From positions 1 to 48,221 of the forward strand of contig JARFRM010000176.1 of NCBI GenBank assembly GCA_029287235.1: 48,221 nt of DNA. Reading direction: 5' to 3'. The translations under genes and the position numbers were made by a program. The stretch is from Thermoanaerobaculales bacterium (GTDB lineage: Bacteria; Acidobacteriota; Thermoanaerobaculia; Thermoanaerobaculales; Sulfomarinibacteraceae). The notes under the pieces were generated by a model. It searched no databases, was not told the origin of the DNA, and worked only from the letters and a program-made list of their open reading frames with translations. Shown here piece by piece: positions 16,720 to 25,828 of the stretch (positions are counted from its first letter, which is position 1; the number at the start of each line of letters is the position of its first letter).

Positions 16720-19488
16720 TTAGAACGGAATCCCGAAGCTGAGCCATAGCTGCCCCGGCGATTCTTCGGGTTTTCGATCGAGCTTCCATCCGTACTCGAG
16801 GCGGATGGGACCGGCCGGGGTGTCGAGAGAGAATCCGAGCCCGGCGCCCCAGCGGATGTCCCCGAAGCGCACCGAGCTCGGGCTCGCCCAGACGTTGCCG
16901 GCATCGACAAAGACATGACCGGAGAAGAGCCACCAGAGCTTGCGGATGTACTCGGCGTTGAAGAGCACGAGGGCGTTGCCGCCGATCGGGTCGCCCTCGA
17001 GGTTGATGGTCTCGCCGGGGATGCCGAGATAGTCCCTGCGGAAAGCGCGGTGGGTGTTGGAGCCACCGGCGAAGAAGCGGGTGTTGAGGGGGACCTGGAG
17101 GTTGTCCGGCAGATCGCTGGAGGGACCGAGGGGCAGGATGGCCCCGAGCCGGGCGCCGATGGCCCCGCGACCGTTGGCGATGGATCCGTAGAGCGTGGTT
17201 CTGGCCCTGAGCTTGAGGAACTCGGCGTTGGCCTGGAAGAGTGGAAAGGCGTAGTCGACGGCGATCTCGCTGTAGGTGCCCCGGGTGGGCACCAGCTGGT
17301 TGTCCCTGAAGTCCCATTCGAAGGTGGGTGTGATGGACGAGATCCGGGCCTCTTCCTCCTCGCGGCCGATTTCGCCCCGCACGTTTTCGGGTTGGACGAT
17401 CTGGTACTCGTAACGCCACCACAACCGGTAGGGACGCTTGTAACGGTCGCCGACATCGATCCACAGACCCTGCCGCCGCTGGGCGTAGGTGGCGAACTCC
17501 TCGTAGGTTCGGTAGACGACCAGGTAGGCCGGGAGATCGAGCTTGGGCAGGCGTGGTTCGCGGATTCCGATCTGGTACCGCTGTTCGGTCCCCGAGAGCA
17601 CGGTTTCAATCGAGAATGCATGGGCGCCGCCGAAGAGATTGAGGTGGTACCAACCCAGGGTTACCCGGAAACGGTCGGTCTCGTTCCAGCCGAGACCCAC
17701 CAGATAGCTCTTGTGCAGACCCTCTTCGAGCAGGACCACCAAACCGCGGTCGGTGTGTCGCTCCTGACCCGGCATGGGCAGCAGCTCGACCCGTCGGAAA
17801 AGGGCGAGCTCATAGAGCCGCTGCTGGGCCTTGAGCATGAGTGATCGGGAGTAGGGTTCGCCCTCGTGGACACCGGATCTCCGGAGGGAGCGCGCAACAA
17901 CCGATTCTCGAGTGTGGCGGAGACCGGCGATGACGATCTTGCCGATGCGGACGAAGCTCCCGGGTTTGGCGCTGAGGGTGACGTGGGTCTCACCGGGCCG
18001 AGATGTGTCGACTTCGGCTTCGACGCGACCGTCGGGATAGCCGCTGTCCGCCAGCAATCCCTCGAGCCGACGCAGCGTCTCCTCGACCTTCCGTGGATCC
18101 CAGGGCGTCGCTTCTTCGATGGGTAGCGGCGATCTCTCGAGGGCGGCGACGGTTTCCGCCGGGAGTCCTTCGAGCCTCAGATCGGTGAGGAACCACCGCA
18201 TCCCCTCGTCGACGGGAAAGACCACACGGACCGAGTCCTCCCCTTCGGCCTCGAGGCGCGGTTCGGCGATCTCGGCTTCGGGAAAGCCGTGGGTTCGGTA
18301 GAGGTCGATGAGAGCCCGTCGATCCCGCTCGAGCGAGCTCTTGCTCACATCCTGCCCCCTGAGGCCGCGAACCGCTCCTTTTCGGGTCGTCACCGTCGAC
18401 AGGAGGAGCTTTTCGGTCAGGCTCCTGGCGCCGGGGAAAGTGACGGAATGGACCTTGCGGACAGTCCCCGGTTCGGCGGTGAGGTGGAGAACGGATTCGG
18501 TCGGATCGGTCTCGAGGTGGGCCGATACCTCTGCGAGAAGATAGCCGGATTCCTGAAGGCGCTCGCGAACCCGCTCGGCCAGAGCGTCGGTCTGATGGGG
18601 ATGGATCTCCTCCTTCTTGGGATCGGGAATGGCGTTGCGGACCGCTTTCGATCCCTCTTCCGGGTACTCGAGCTCCAGCCGATAGAAATCACCGGGGTCC
18701 ACCGCCAGCTCGAGATCGACGTCATTGCTCTCGCCGACGTGCGTAACCCTGAGAACCTCGGCATCCCAGTAGCCGGCCTCCTTGAGATCCTCCTCGACCT
18801 GCTGCCGTATCTTCTCCTCGAATCGCACCGTGAGCTTCTTGCCTGGTTTGATCTTGGGAGTGGCAGCGGCCTCGATCTCGGGATTGTCGATGCCGGTCAG
18901 TGTGACAGCGTTGACTGTCATGGGCAGGCCGAGCTCGGCGGTGATCGAGACGCTCACCGAGTTGGTGTCACGCCGATAGTCGAGATAAACGTCGACCTGA
19001 GGGTTGGGGTAACCCCGTTCGCGCAGCTTGCGAACGATCCGCTTTTCGCCGGCCTCGATGCTCGTCAAGGACACCACGTCGCCCAACCCGACATCGAGCC
19101 ATTTTTCGATCCGTTTGCGCAGGACACGATTCCCGACCTCGACATGGATCCGGGAGACCGTCGGTTTAACGCTGATCCGAACCAGGATGTCGAGCCCATC
19201 CGGGGTCTCTGCGGATTCGATTTTGACCCACTCGGCGTCGGTGGAGGCATACATGGAGAGGATCGCGTCCCGAAGGAGCTTTCGGTCGAGGGTCCCGCCG
19301 ATCTCGAGACCGAGGACCTCGAGGGTGGCTTCGGGGTTCACCGGCCCGTCGCTCTCCACATCGAGTCGTGCGATGGTCGTGCGATCGATGTTGGCGGAAG
19401 CGGGCAGTGCGGCGGTCACGATCAGGAAGGCGGCGAGAAAGACCGGTGTCGAACGTCCGCCGAAAACATCGGTGGCGAAGGTGACCAC
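16720..19488 (-). CDS. Omp85-family outer-membrane protein with about seven POTRA-like repeats (TamA/BamA-like)
   Basis: A 922-residue protein. A signal peptide covers about residues 1-32, a long periplasmic region about 35-590, and a C-terminal beta-barrel of about 330 residues ends in phenylalanine (LSFGIPF), as outer-membrane proteins do. POTRA landmarks recur about every 80 residues: ERGYPNPQV (158), EAGYWDAEV (237), ESGYLLAEV (313), THGFPEAEI (399), DSGYPDGRV (481) and ELALFRRVEL (560), plus a first repeat before residue 115. BamA has five and TamA three, so this is unusually long. The barrel loop motif usually VRGF/Y reads THRAF (812-816). It lies 8 bases after tamB, suggesting a TamA-type partner. 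The start is GTG at 19488. Confidence 0.85.
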   Translation of the reverse strand: MVTFATDVFGGRSTPVFLAAFLIVTAALPASANIDRTTIARLDVESDGPVNPEATLEVLGLEIGGTLDRKLLRDAILSMYASTDAEWVKIESAETPDGLDILVRISVKPTVSRIHVEVGNRVLRKRIEKWLDVGLGDVVSLTSIEAGEKRIVRKLRERGYPNPQVDVYLDYRRDTNSVSVSITAELGLPMTVNAVTLTGIDNPEIEAAATPKIKPGKKLTVRFEEKIRQQVEEDLKEAGYWDAEVLRVTHVGESNDVDLELAVDPGDFYRLELEYPEEGSKAVRNAIPDPKKEEIHPHQTDALAERVRERLQESGYLLAEVSAHLETDPTESVLHLTAEPGTVRKVHSVTFPGARSLTEKLLLSTVTTRKGAVRGLRGQDVSKSSLERDRRALIDLYRTHGFPEAEIAEPRLEAEGEDSVRVVFPVDEGMRWFLTDLRLEGLPAETVAALERSPLPIEEATPWDPRKVEETLRRLEGLLADSGYPDGRVEAEVDTSRPGETHVTLSAKPGSFVRIGKIVIAGLRHTRESVVARSLRRSGVHEGEPYSRSLMLKAQQRLYELALFRRVELLPMPGQERHTDRGLVVLLEEGLHKSYLVGLGWNETDRFRVTLGWYHLNLFGGAHAFSIETVLSGTEQRYQIGIREPRLPKLDLPAYLVVYRTYEEFATYAQRRQGLWIDVGDRYKRPYRLWWRYEYQIVQPENVRGEIGREEEEARISSITPTFEWDFRDNQLVPTRGTYSEIAVDYAFPLFQANAEFLKLRARTTLYGSIANGRGAIGARLGAILPLGPSSDLPDNLQVPLNTRFFAGGSNTHRAFRRDYLGIPGETINLEGDPIGGNALVLFNAEYIRKLWWLFSGHVFVDAGNVWASPSSVRFGDIRWGAGLGFSLDTPAGPIRLEYGWKLDRKPEESPGQLWLSFGIPF

Positions 19489-19496
19489 GTCGGCCC

Positions 19497-22400
19497 TCAG
19501 TACGGCCGTCGCATCTTGATGTCGAGACCGTACGAACCGTCGAGATCGCGGCTCGCTTCGAGAAAGATCCCGGGGGCGAGGTACCAGCGACTGACAACGA
19601 CCTCTGCCCGCTCGGCCGACAGATTCGACTGCAGGGTCACGGTCCAGTTGGGCGCGAGTTGCTGGACCACCGTGACCCGGGCCGAAGGGCCGCTGGTGGC
19701 GTTATCGGCGAAGGGATCGACCCTGACGTGGGGGAGAACGAGCTTGGTTCGGCGGTCAAGCTCCGAGGAGATCTGCTGCGACAGGATCGTCGACGCGAGG
19801 CCGACCCCCATGGCGCCGCTGCCCAGGCTGTCGCTGCGGTAGCCCATGGCGAGCAGAGAGTAGACCTCATCCTGGGGCAAGGGCGGGTTGGAGCTGACCT
19901 GGGGAACCAACCGGTCAGAGGTGCCGGAGACCCTCAGGGTCACCTGGTAGTTCTGGACCCAGGTGCGGAGCTGGAGCTCGATACTGGGGTCGATGCGGTC
20001 GGGGTCGGCAAAGGTGAGGTTGCCGCGTTCGAGATCGTAGCGGAGGTTCTGAAGGGTGACCTCGCCCCCCTCCTCGAACTCGATCTTGCCGACCAGTCCC
20101 GGGCGATTGGTCGTCCCGGTGACATGCAGACTGGCCGAGCCCACGAGGCGGACGTACGGACTGCGCAGCTCGATGGTCTGATCGGCCTCGACCCGGAGAT
20201 CCAGGCTCGGACCGCCTTCGACGGGTGGGGCGGGGGTGCCGCCAAACCACTCCAGGATGAGCATCGAAGGCGCGTCGCGCCGCTGCAGCGACGCGCGGTC
20301 AACCGTCAGATCACCGCTGATATGGAGGTCGTCGGTCGGGCCGTTGAGCCTCCAGGGCCCGGAAAGACGGGCCGTCAGGCCCGGCAGAACCGGATAGCGG
20401 AGCCCGCTGATCTCACCGGCGAGATCGAGAGAGATGATCCCGACCCGCCAGTTGACCCGCCCTCGGGCCCGGCCTCGGCCCTGCATGAACCGAAAGTCCG
20501 ACCCGTCGACGATGACCTCGTCCTCGGACAGGAGAATGGTGCCGTCGATGCCCGACAGGATCGTCTGCCCACCGGGAAGGCGAAAGGAACCCTGGGCGAT
20601 CTCGGCGATACCCTCGAAACGGGGCCGGTCGATGGTGCCGAGCATCTCGATGACGCCGGTGGCCCGTCCGGCCGGCTCCCATTCGGGAATCAGGAAACGA
20701 AGCAGCAGAGCATCCAGGGTGCCGGTGGCGTTACCGTGGATCGATCGATCCGACCCGATACCCCAACGCAGAAAGACGCGGTCGTCGCGGTGGCCGAGGT
20801 AGAGATCCTCGACCTCCAGGCCATCGACGGAGAGAGAAAAGTGGGATGGCCCGAGGAGCCGGACGGGATCGTCCTGGAGCTTGAGGCCGAGATCCTCGAC
20901 GGTTCCTTTGATGACGGGCAACGAGCCCGACGGCCAGTCGACGGCGATGTCGACGGCGGCGGTTCCCTCCAGGGGAATCCCGGAATCTGGGAGCACTCTC
21001 GCCAACAGATCCTGGGCTGATGTGAGCCGCAGCTCGCCGCCGCCGGCCAGGTGGCCATCGGCCGCACGGGTGAGCTCGATCGAGCCCTCGACGGCATCGG
21101 CCAGTTGGCCGCGAACGACCCAATGGTCGGGCTCGGCGTCGATCTCGATCGCACCGGCGTCGGTCTCGGCCGTGAGGGTACCGGTGGGACGACCCTCCGG
21201 TGTGAGCCGACCGACGACGCGAAGATCGGAGCTCTCGCCGATGGTCCGGGTGATTGTGTCGCCGAGAAAGGCAAGAGGCATGCCTTCCCACTCGAGGTCG
21301 GTGCCGATCTCACCATCGGAAACCCGCCACGACACCCGACCCTGAAGGCCGTCGTCAAAGTCGAGCCCGCGGGCTTCGAATCGACCGTCTGCGAGGTCGA
21401 TGGTGGCGGTGGCGTCGCCGAGTTCGAGGCCGGCGATGGTCACATCGGCCAGCCCGGCGGCCCAGGAACCCCGGGGAAGACCGATTGGGCCGCGGAGACC
21501 GCCGGTGAAAGAAAATGCGCCGTAGGCCATCCCGTCCTGACCGGCCCAGGAAGCGAGGGTGGCCATGGGGAGTCGGTGTCCCCGAAGGTCGAGGAAAAGC
21601 TGTTCCTTATCGGCCGCCGGGTCCCAGGTCAGTGAACCTTCGATCTCGCCCGAACCGTCACCCAGGCTGAAACGCGATGGTTCGAGGGTCAGGCGTTTCC
21701 CGGCGATGAGTGCGCTGGCGACCACGTGATCGAGGGCGATCGGACCCCAGCGTAAAGGCCGCGCATCGAGACGAGTGTTGACCACCAGGTCCCGCCACGG
21801 CCCGCTGAGACTGACCTGGAGCCGGCCGTTGCCGTCCACCGCCGGCAGAACCCGGCTCCCGATCCAGGCATTGACCATGGGCACGACCTCTTCGAGGACC
21901 GCCGGCGTCGCGGTGATGGACCACGACGGCTCCCAGCCGTCGATGGCGAGTGGTCCCTGCCAGCTGAAGATCGACTGACCGATCTGGAGTCGGTCGGAGG
22001 CGAAGGTGAGGGCCCTGTCTCCTTTGAGCTCGACCAGGAGTGGACCGGAGGCGGGCAGGAGGCCCTCGGTTGGGTGAAAAACGGCTTCGGCACGTCCCTG
22101 CCCGAGAGGAAAGGACCTGCCGTTCCACGCGATCTCCACATCGGCGTCGAGTACGGAGGCTATGCCGGCGGATGAGATACCGAGGACCTCGAGAATCCCG
22201 TCCACCGCGACACCGCGTCCGCCGACTCGAACCCGGTGGGGGAGGGATCCGCGAAAGTGCTCGAGGGAGTACGAGCCGTTGAGTCGCCCACCGAAGAATC
22301 CGGCGCGGTCGAGATCGCCACGGAGGCCACCTCCCCCGAGGACGACACGACCGGCCACGTCGTCGAGGCTGAAACCTGCAACCGTGAGGTTGCGTGATTG

Positions 22401-23243
22401 GATCTCGACATGGAGGGGGTCGTCCTCCGTCGACCGAACCGTCGCGTTGATGGCCATGGTGCCGGACAGGATCCCGCCCGCTTTGACGATGGTGTCCAGA
22501 GTCGCGAGATCGATGTTTCCCGCGGCGGCAATGGTCGTTCCAGCCTCGCCGCCGATGGCGCCCTGTCCTCGCAATGTGATGCCGTCGGCGTCGAGGGTCC
22601 ATGACGGGATGTGAAAGCCATCGTCGATCACCAACCGCGCCGCCACTCCCGCACTGATCGGGTTGAGTCCCGGGATCCGGAGATCGGCGCGGTCGACTCT
22701 CACAAACCCGGTTGGCGAGCCGTCCTCTGAACTCCACCCGGCGTCCATCCCGGACAGCGCGAGATCGGTCCTTCCCAGAAGGTCGGTGCCGACGAACTCG
22801 AGGCGGTTGAGCTCGAAGTGTCGGATCTGGATCTTGAGCTTGGCCTCGCCTCGGTCACCTGTCCGGGGAATGCCGTCGAGGGCCACCTTGACTCCGTCGG
22901 CGGCGACCGTCCCGAGCTCGATGGTCTGCCGGGTCAGCCAGATCCTCGCGAGATCGACCTCGGCGGTCTCGATCTCGGCGCGGATGCCCGGTCCTTCAAG
23001 GCGAACTCCGTCGAGGCGGATCCTCGGTGGGACGAACCCCCAGGAGAGGTCGGTGATCTCGAGATCGATATTGCGGCTCTCGGCGACCGCCTCGATCCAG
23101 ACGCGCGCCAGCCGTCGGGTGGGTCCCGCCGTCAGCAGCATCCTGGCGATCAGGGCCAGCAACAGGAACGCAGCGACCGTCGCCAGCACGGCAATGATCG
23201 TGCGCCTGAGATGGCGGTATCTCAGCCTCCGCGTTCGCCCCAT
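19497..23243 (-). CDS. tamB: TamB-like translocation and assembly module / AsmA-like protein
   Basis: A 1248-residue protein. One N-terminal membrane helix (about residues 14-36, after a basic start) anchors a very long periplasmic region of repeated beta-rich segments, ending in the C-terminal DUF490/TamB domain. That domain includes GGEVTLQNLRYDLERGNLTF, SSNPPLPQDEVYSLLAMG and the terminal GSYGLDIKMRRPY. Such proteins bridge the envelope and carry lipids or help insert outer-membrane proteins. The ATG at 23243 overlaps the end of the NAD kinase gene by 22 bases. It is followed directly by the Omp85 gene; the order tamB then Omp85 is the reverse of the enterobacterial arrangement. Confidence 0.88.
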   Translation of the reverse strand: MGRTRRLRYRHLRRTIIAVLATVAAFLLLALIARMLLTAGPTRRLARVWIEAVAESRNIDLEITDLSWGFVPPRIRLDGVRLEGPGIRAEIETAEVDLARIWLTRQTIELGTVAADGVKVALDGIPRTGDRGEAKLKIQIRHFELNRLEFVGTDLLGRTDLALSGMDAGWSSEDGSPTGFVRVDRADLRIPGLNPISAGVAARLVIDDGFHIPSWTLDADGITLRGQGAIGGEAGTTIAAAGNIDLATLDTIVKAGGILSGTMAINATVRSTEDDPLHVEIQSRNLTVAGFSLDDVAGRVVLGGGGLRGDLDRAGFFGGRLNGSYSLEHFRGSLPHRVRVGGRGVAVDGILEVLGISSAGIASVLDADVEIAWNGRSFPLGQGRAEAVFHPTEGLLPASGPLLVELKGDRALTFASDRLQIGQSIFSWQGPLAIDGWEPSWSITATPAVLEEVVPMVNAWIGSRVLPAVDGNGRLQVSLSGPWRDLVVNTRLDARPLRWGPIALDHVVASALIAGKRLTLEPSRFSLGDGSGEIEGSLTWDPAADKEQLFLDLRGHRLPMATLASWAGQDGMAYGAFSFTGGLRGPIGLPRGSWAAGLADVTIAGLELGDATATIDLADGRFEARGLDFDDGLQGRVSWRVSDGEIGTDLEWEGMPLAFLGDTITRTIGESSDLRVVGRLTPEGRPTGTLTAETDAGAIEIDAEPDHWVVRGQLADAVEGSIELTRAADGHLAGGGELRLTSAQDLLARVLPDSGIPLEGTAAVDIAVDWPSGSLPVIKGTVEDLGLKLQDDPVRLLGPSHFSLSVDGLEVEDLYLGHRDDRVFLRWGIGSDRSIHGNATGTLDALLLRFLIPEWEPAGRATGVIEMLGTIDRPRFEGIAEIAQGSFRLPGGQTILSGIDGTILLSEDEVIVDGSDFRFMQGRGRARGRVNWRVGIISLDLAGEISGLRYPVLPGLTARLSGPWRLNGPTDDLHISGDLTVDRASLQRRDAPSMLILEWFGGTPAPPVEGGPSLDLRVEADQTIELRSPYVRLVGSASLHVTGTTNRPGLVGKIEFEEGGEVTLQNLRYDLERGNLTFADPDRIDPSIELQLRTWVQNYQVTLRVSGTSDRLVPQVSSNPPLPQDEVYSLLAMGYRSDSLGSGAMGVGLASTILSQQISSELDRRTKLVLPHVRVDPFADNATSGPSARVTVVQQLAPNWTVTLQSNLSAERAEVVVSRWYLAPGIFLEASRDLDGSYGLDIKMRRPY

Positions 23244-24094
23244 TTCAGCTTCCGATGGAGCACCTGAAAGTAGGACCGACTCGGTGCGGTGATCAGATAG
23301 GCGGGATCAGAGCTTCTGCGGATTCGGACCAGGTCCCGGGTGGTGAGGGGAAAACCCTGTTGGCCGTCGAGGGTCAGAAAGACCTCCTCCGAGAGGCTCT
23401 CGAGCCGGATTTCGATGACCGAGTCGAGGGATAGGGCGATCGGCCGGTTGGTCAGGGTGTGGGGACAGATCGGTGTCACCATGAGAACGTCGAGGGTCGG
23501 ATAGAGGATCGGGCCGCCGGCGGACAGATTGTAGGCGGTGGATCCGGTGGGGGTGGCCACGATCAAGCCGTCGGCCTTGAAGCGGCTGACGAATTTGTCG
23601 TCGACGTGCATCGACAGGACCAGCATCCGCGCCAGGGCCGATTTGTTGATCACCACGTCGTTGAGAACCGAGTGAGTGTTGGTGTCGCTCCCCGGGGTGT
23701 CCACAGTGACCTCGAGCCGCTCTCGGCGCTCGAGGGTCGCGCGACCCTCGATGGCGGCGTGGAGCATGGGGAAGAGCTGCTCGGCCGGGTGCTCGGTGAG
23801 AAAGCCGAGCGTGCCCATGTTGATCCCGAGGATCGGGGTGCCTTCGATTCGACCCCTGGTCACGGAAAGCAGGGTGCCGTCGCCGCCGAGAACCACGACC
23901 AGATCGGAGTTTGAGGTCAGCTCCGAACGTCGACAGCTTTTGTTCTTGCCGAGTTCCTCGGCTGAGGCCCCATCCAGGACCGGCTCGATCTCGAGGCGCT
24001 CGAGCTCCACCAGGAGCTGTCGGCCGAGCTCGGCGGCCTCGTTGCTGGAGGTCTTGAGTACGACACCGACACGGCGGATGGGGTTCTCATTCAC
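23222..24094 (-). CDS. nadK: NAD kinase
   Basis: A 290-residue cytoplasmic enzyme that phosphorylates NAD to NADP. Motifs are GGDGTLL at 70-76 with catalytic D72, GINMGTLGFLTE at 90-101, and the nucleotide-binding segment TPTGSTAYNLSAGGP at 181-195. The open frame extends further upstream, but that part has no family similarity. The GTG at 24094, preceded by GGAGGGG, gives the normal length and N-terminus (PIRRVGVVLK). It heads a three-gene minus-strand group with tamB and the Omp85 gene and is divergent from the dcw cluster. The functional link to envelope genes is not obvious. Confidence 0.93.
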   Translation of the reverse strand: MNENPIRRVGVVLKTSSNEAAELGRQLLVELERLEIEPVLDGASAEELGKNKSCRRSELTSNSDLVVVLGGDGTLLSVTRGRIEGTPILGINMGTLGFLTEHPAEQLFPMLHAAIEGRATLERRERLEVTVDTPGSDTNTHSVLNDVVINKSALARMLVLSMHVDDKFVSRFKADGLIVATPTGSTAYNLSAGGPILYPTLDVLMVTPICPHTLTNRPIALSLDSVIEIRLESLSEEVFLTLDGQQGFPLTTRDLVRIRRSSDPAYLITAPSRSYFQVLHRKLKWGERGG

Positions 24095-24331
24095 CGCGCC
24101 ATTGTACCCCTCCGGCAGCTCGGTCGCGGGCGATCCCGTCACAGCGGTGGGGCCGACGGCCAAGCGGAAGAAACGGGACGACCACCGCGAGCTGATGTGA
24201 CTTGAGACAGAAACACAATATGTTGTGGTGATCGTGTTGGAAAAGTACAAGATGTAGTGGAATTTGTGGACGTCTCCACGTCCGTGTCCCCTACCACGCG
24301 GGCAATCGCTAAATTCTTCCTGGCCAAACCC

Positions 24332-24360
24332 TTGACAGCGCTCTGCGGGGCCTTCATCAT
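24332..24360 (+). promoter_or_regulatory. Promoter of the dcw cluster
   Basis: A perfect -35 hexamer TTGACA (24332-24337) is followed after 17 bases by CATCAT (24355-24360), which matches the -10 consensus at four of six positions. Transcription would start near 24367, about 75 bases before mraZ, inside the first of the four MraZ boxes. That geometry fits repression by MraZ. Confidence 0.65.
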
Positions 24361-24363
24361 TGG

Positions 24364-24397
24364 GTGGCCTGAAGTGGTCGAAAAGGGTTGAAAGTGG
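24364..24397 (+). promoter_or_regulatory. MraZ operator: four boxes with 10-bp spacing
   Basis: GTGG at 24364, GTGG at 24374, AGGG at 24384 and GTGG at 24394 repeat with an exact 10-base period. The last three are preceded by A-rich GAA/AAA. MraZ is known to bind tandem short G-rich boxes with this helical spacing upstream of its own gene. The third box is degenerate (AGGG). The array overlaps the predicted transcription start of the dcw promoter and lies 47-80 bases before the mraZ start codon. Confidence 0.75.
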
Positions 24398-24443
24398 CTC
24401 GCCGGGTATCAGCGAGTCGCTCAGCACGTCGAAGGGAGAAAGA

Positions 24444-24887
24444 GTGGATCGTTTTCGCGGGGGATTCCCGGCGACCATCGACGCCAAGGGGCGGGTCAAG
24501 CTGCCGGCGAGGCTGCGCGAGCAGCTCGAGACCTCCTTCGGAAGAGAAGTCTACATCTGCTCCTTCTTCCCCCACGAGCTGAGAATCTACCCGCTGCAGG
24601 TCTGGCAGGGCGTGGAGGAACGACTCCTCTCCAAACCGACCATGAAACCCGCGGTTCGCAAGCTCATCGAACGTGTCAACTACGGTCAGCTTCAGGAAAT
24701 GGACGATCACGGCCGGCTGCTTGTCCCCGCCCTGCTCAGGGAGATGGTTGAGGTTGAAGGTGAGGTCGTGGTGTCGGGTCGGATCAACCACCTCGCCGTG
24801 ACCAACCGCGCCCGCGCCGCGTCTTTCCTGACGGACGAGCTGCTCAGCGACGAAGAGCAGAACGAGCTTGCCGACCTGGAGCTCTGA
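24444..24887 (+). CDS. mraZ: Transcriptional regulator MraZ
   Basis: A 147-residue SpoVT-AbrB-fold DNA-binding protein that regulates the dcw cluster, usually as a ring-shaped oligomer. Two swapped-hairpin repeats are recognisable: FRGGFPATIDAKGRVKLPARLR near the N-terminus and LQEMDDHGRLLVPALLREM in the second half. The GTG at 24444 follows a GGGAG site and gives the standard N-terminus. An upstream in-frame ATG would translate the MraZ boxes and is rejected. It is the first gene of the cluster, 12 bases before rsmH. Confidence 0.94.
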   Translation: MDRFRGGFPATIDAKGRVKLPARLREQLETSFGREVYICSFFPHELRIYPLQVWQGVEERLLSKPTMKPAVRKLIERVNYGQLQEMDDHGRLLVPALLREMVEVEGEVVVSGRINHLAVTNRARAASFLTDELLSDEEQNELADLEL

Positions 24888-24899
24888 TGGAGGATCCCA

Positions 24900-25826
24900 G
24901 TGCCCTCCATCCATATTCCCGTTCTCACCCAGCCCATCGTCGAGTGGTTGACGCCGTCGGCGCCCGGCCTCCTCGTCGATGCCACCCTCGGTCTCGGCGG
25001 TCACGCCGCGGCCCTGCTCTCAGCCGCGCCGGGTTTCCAGCTTCTGGGTGTCGACCGTGACCCGGAGGCCGTCGCCGAGGCGAGGCGACGGCTGGAGCCG
25101 TTCGCCCTTAGGGTCACCGTCGTCACCGAGACCTTCGACCGAGTTCCCGATCTCCTCGCAGAGCGGAAGCTCGAGCCACCGTCCGCCATTCTCGCTGATC
25201 TCGGCTGCTCGTCGCTCCAGCTCGACTCTCCCGAGCGCGGATTCTCCTTTGCCGCCGACGGCCCCCTCGACATGCGTATGGGGCCCGATGGCGTCACCGC
25301 CGCCGAGCTGGTCAACACGGCCGACGAGGAGGAGTTGATGGGCATTTTCTGGCGCTACGGCGAAGAGCGGCGATCGCGCGCCGTGGCTCGCGCCATCGTC
25401 CGCCAGCGACCTTTGTCCTCCACCGACGAGCTCAGTCGGCTGGTGGAGCGGGTCGTGCCGAGGCGGAAGGGCCAGAAGATCCACCCCGCCACCCGTGTCT
25501 TCCAGGCGTTGCGGATCGCGGTCAACGATGAGCTCGGCCAGCTCGAGAGATTTCTCGAACCGGCGGTTCGCTCGTTGCGGCCGGGCGGACGGATGGCGGT
25601 GATTTCGTTCCACTCGCTGGAAGACCGCATCGTCAAACACAGCTTCGCGAGACTCCAGGGCCGGTGCAGCTGTCCGCCGGATTTTCCCGAGTGTCGTTGC
25701 GATCCGGAAACCCTCGTTCGAGTGCTGACCCGGAGTCCGGTCCGGCCCACCGAAGAAGAGGTTCATGACAACCCGAGGTCCCGCTCGGCGCGTTTGCGGG
25801 TTGTCGAACGGAGAGAGGGGAGCTGA
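24900..25826 (+). CDS. rsmH: 16S rRNA (cytosine-1402-N4)-methyltransferase
   Basis: A 308-residue SAM-dependent methyltransferase (former MraW) that modifies C1402 in the ribosomal P site. The N-terminus has HIPVLTQPIVEWL and the SAM motif DATLGLGGHAAALL. Other family segments are DLGCSSLQLDSPERGFSF, KIHPATRVFQALRIAVNDEL and MAVISFHSLEDRIVK. The start is GTG at 24900 behind TGGAGG. A cysteine-rich stretch (CSCPPDFPECRC) lies near the C-terminus, as in many relatives. It is followed two bases later by ftsL. Confidence 0.96.
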   Translation: MPSIHIPVLTQPIVEWLTPSAPGLLVDATLGLGGHAAALLSAAPGFQLLGVDRDPEAVAEARRRLEPFALRVTVVTETFDRVPDLLAERKLEPPSAILADLGCSSLQLDSPERGFSFAADGPLDMRMGPDGVTAAELVNTADEEELMGIFWRYGEERRSRAVARAIVRQRPLSSTDELSRLVERVVPRRKGQKIHPATRVFQALRIAVNDELGQLERFLEPAVRSLRPGGRMAVISFHSLEDRIVKHSFARLQGRCSCPPDFPECRCDPETLVRVLTRSPVRPTEEEVHDNPRSRSARLRVVERREGS

Positions 25827-25828
25827 AG

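Larger units (their letters stand above)
24095..24443. other. Divergent intergenic region between nadK and mraZ
   Basis: This 349-base regulatory region holds the mraZ promoter and MraZ boxes (see those entries) and no credible gene. Further upstream, at 24268-24283, a perfect inverted repeat GGACGT-CTCC-ACGTCC could be an operator or small hairpin. An AT-rich block at about 24215-24265 may hold the nadK promoter on the minus strand, but I could not find boxes with acceptable spacing. Confidence 0.6.

Noticed and set aside
18289..19842. A 517-codon plus-strand frame opposite the Omp85 gene and the end of tamB
   Set aside because: It crosses the boundary of two real genes on the other strand and has no recognisable domain.
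24360..24443. Upstream ATG for mraZ
   Set aside because: It would translate the MraZ boxes and the leader. The GTG at 24444 has the ribosome site and the family N-terminus.
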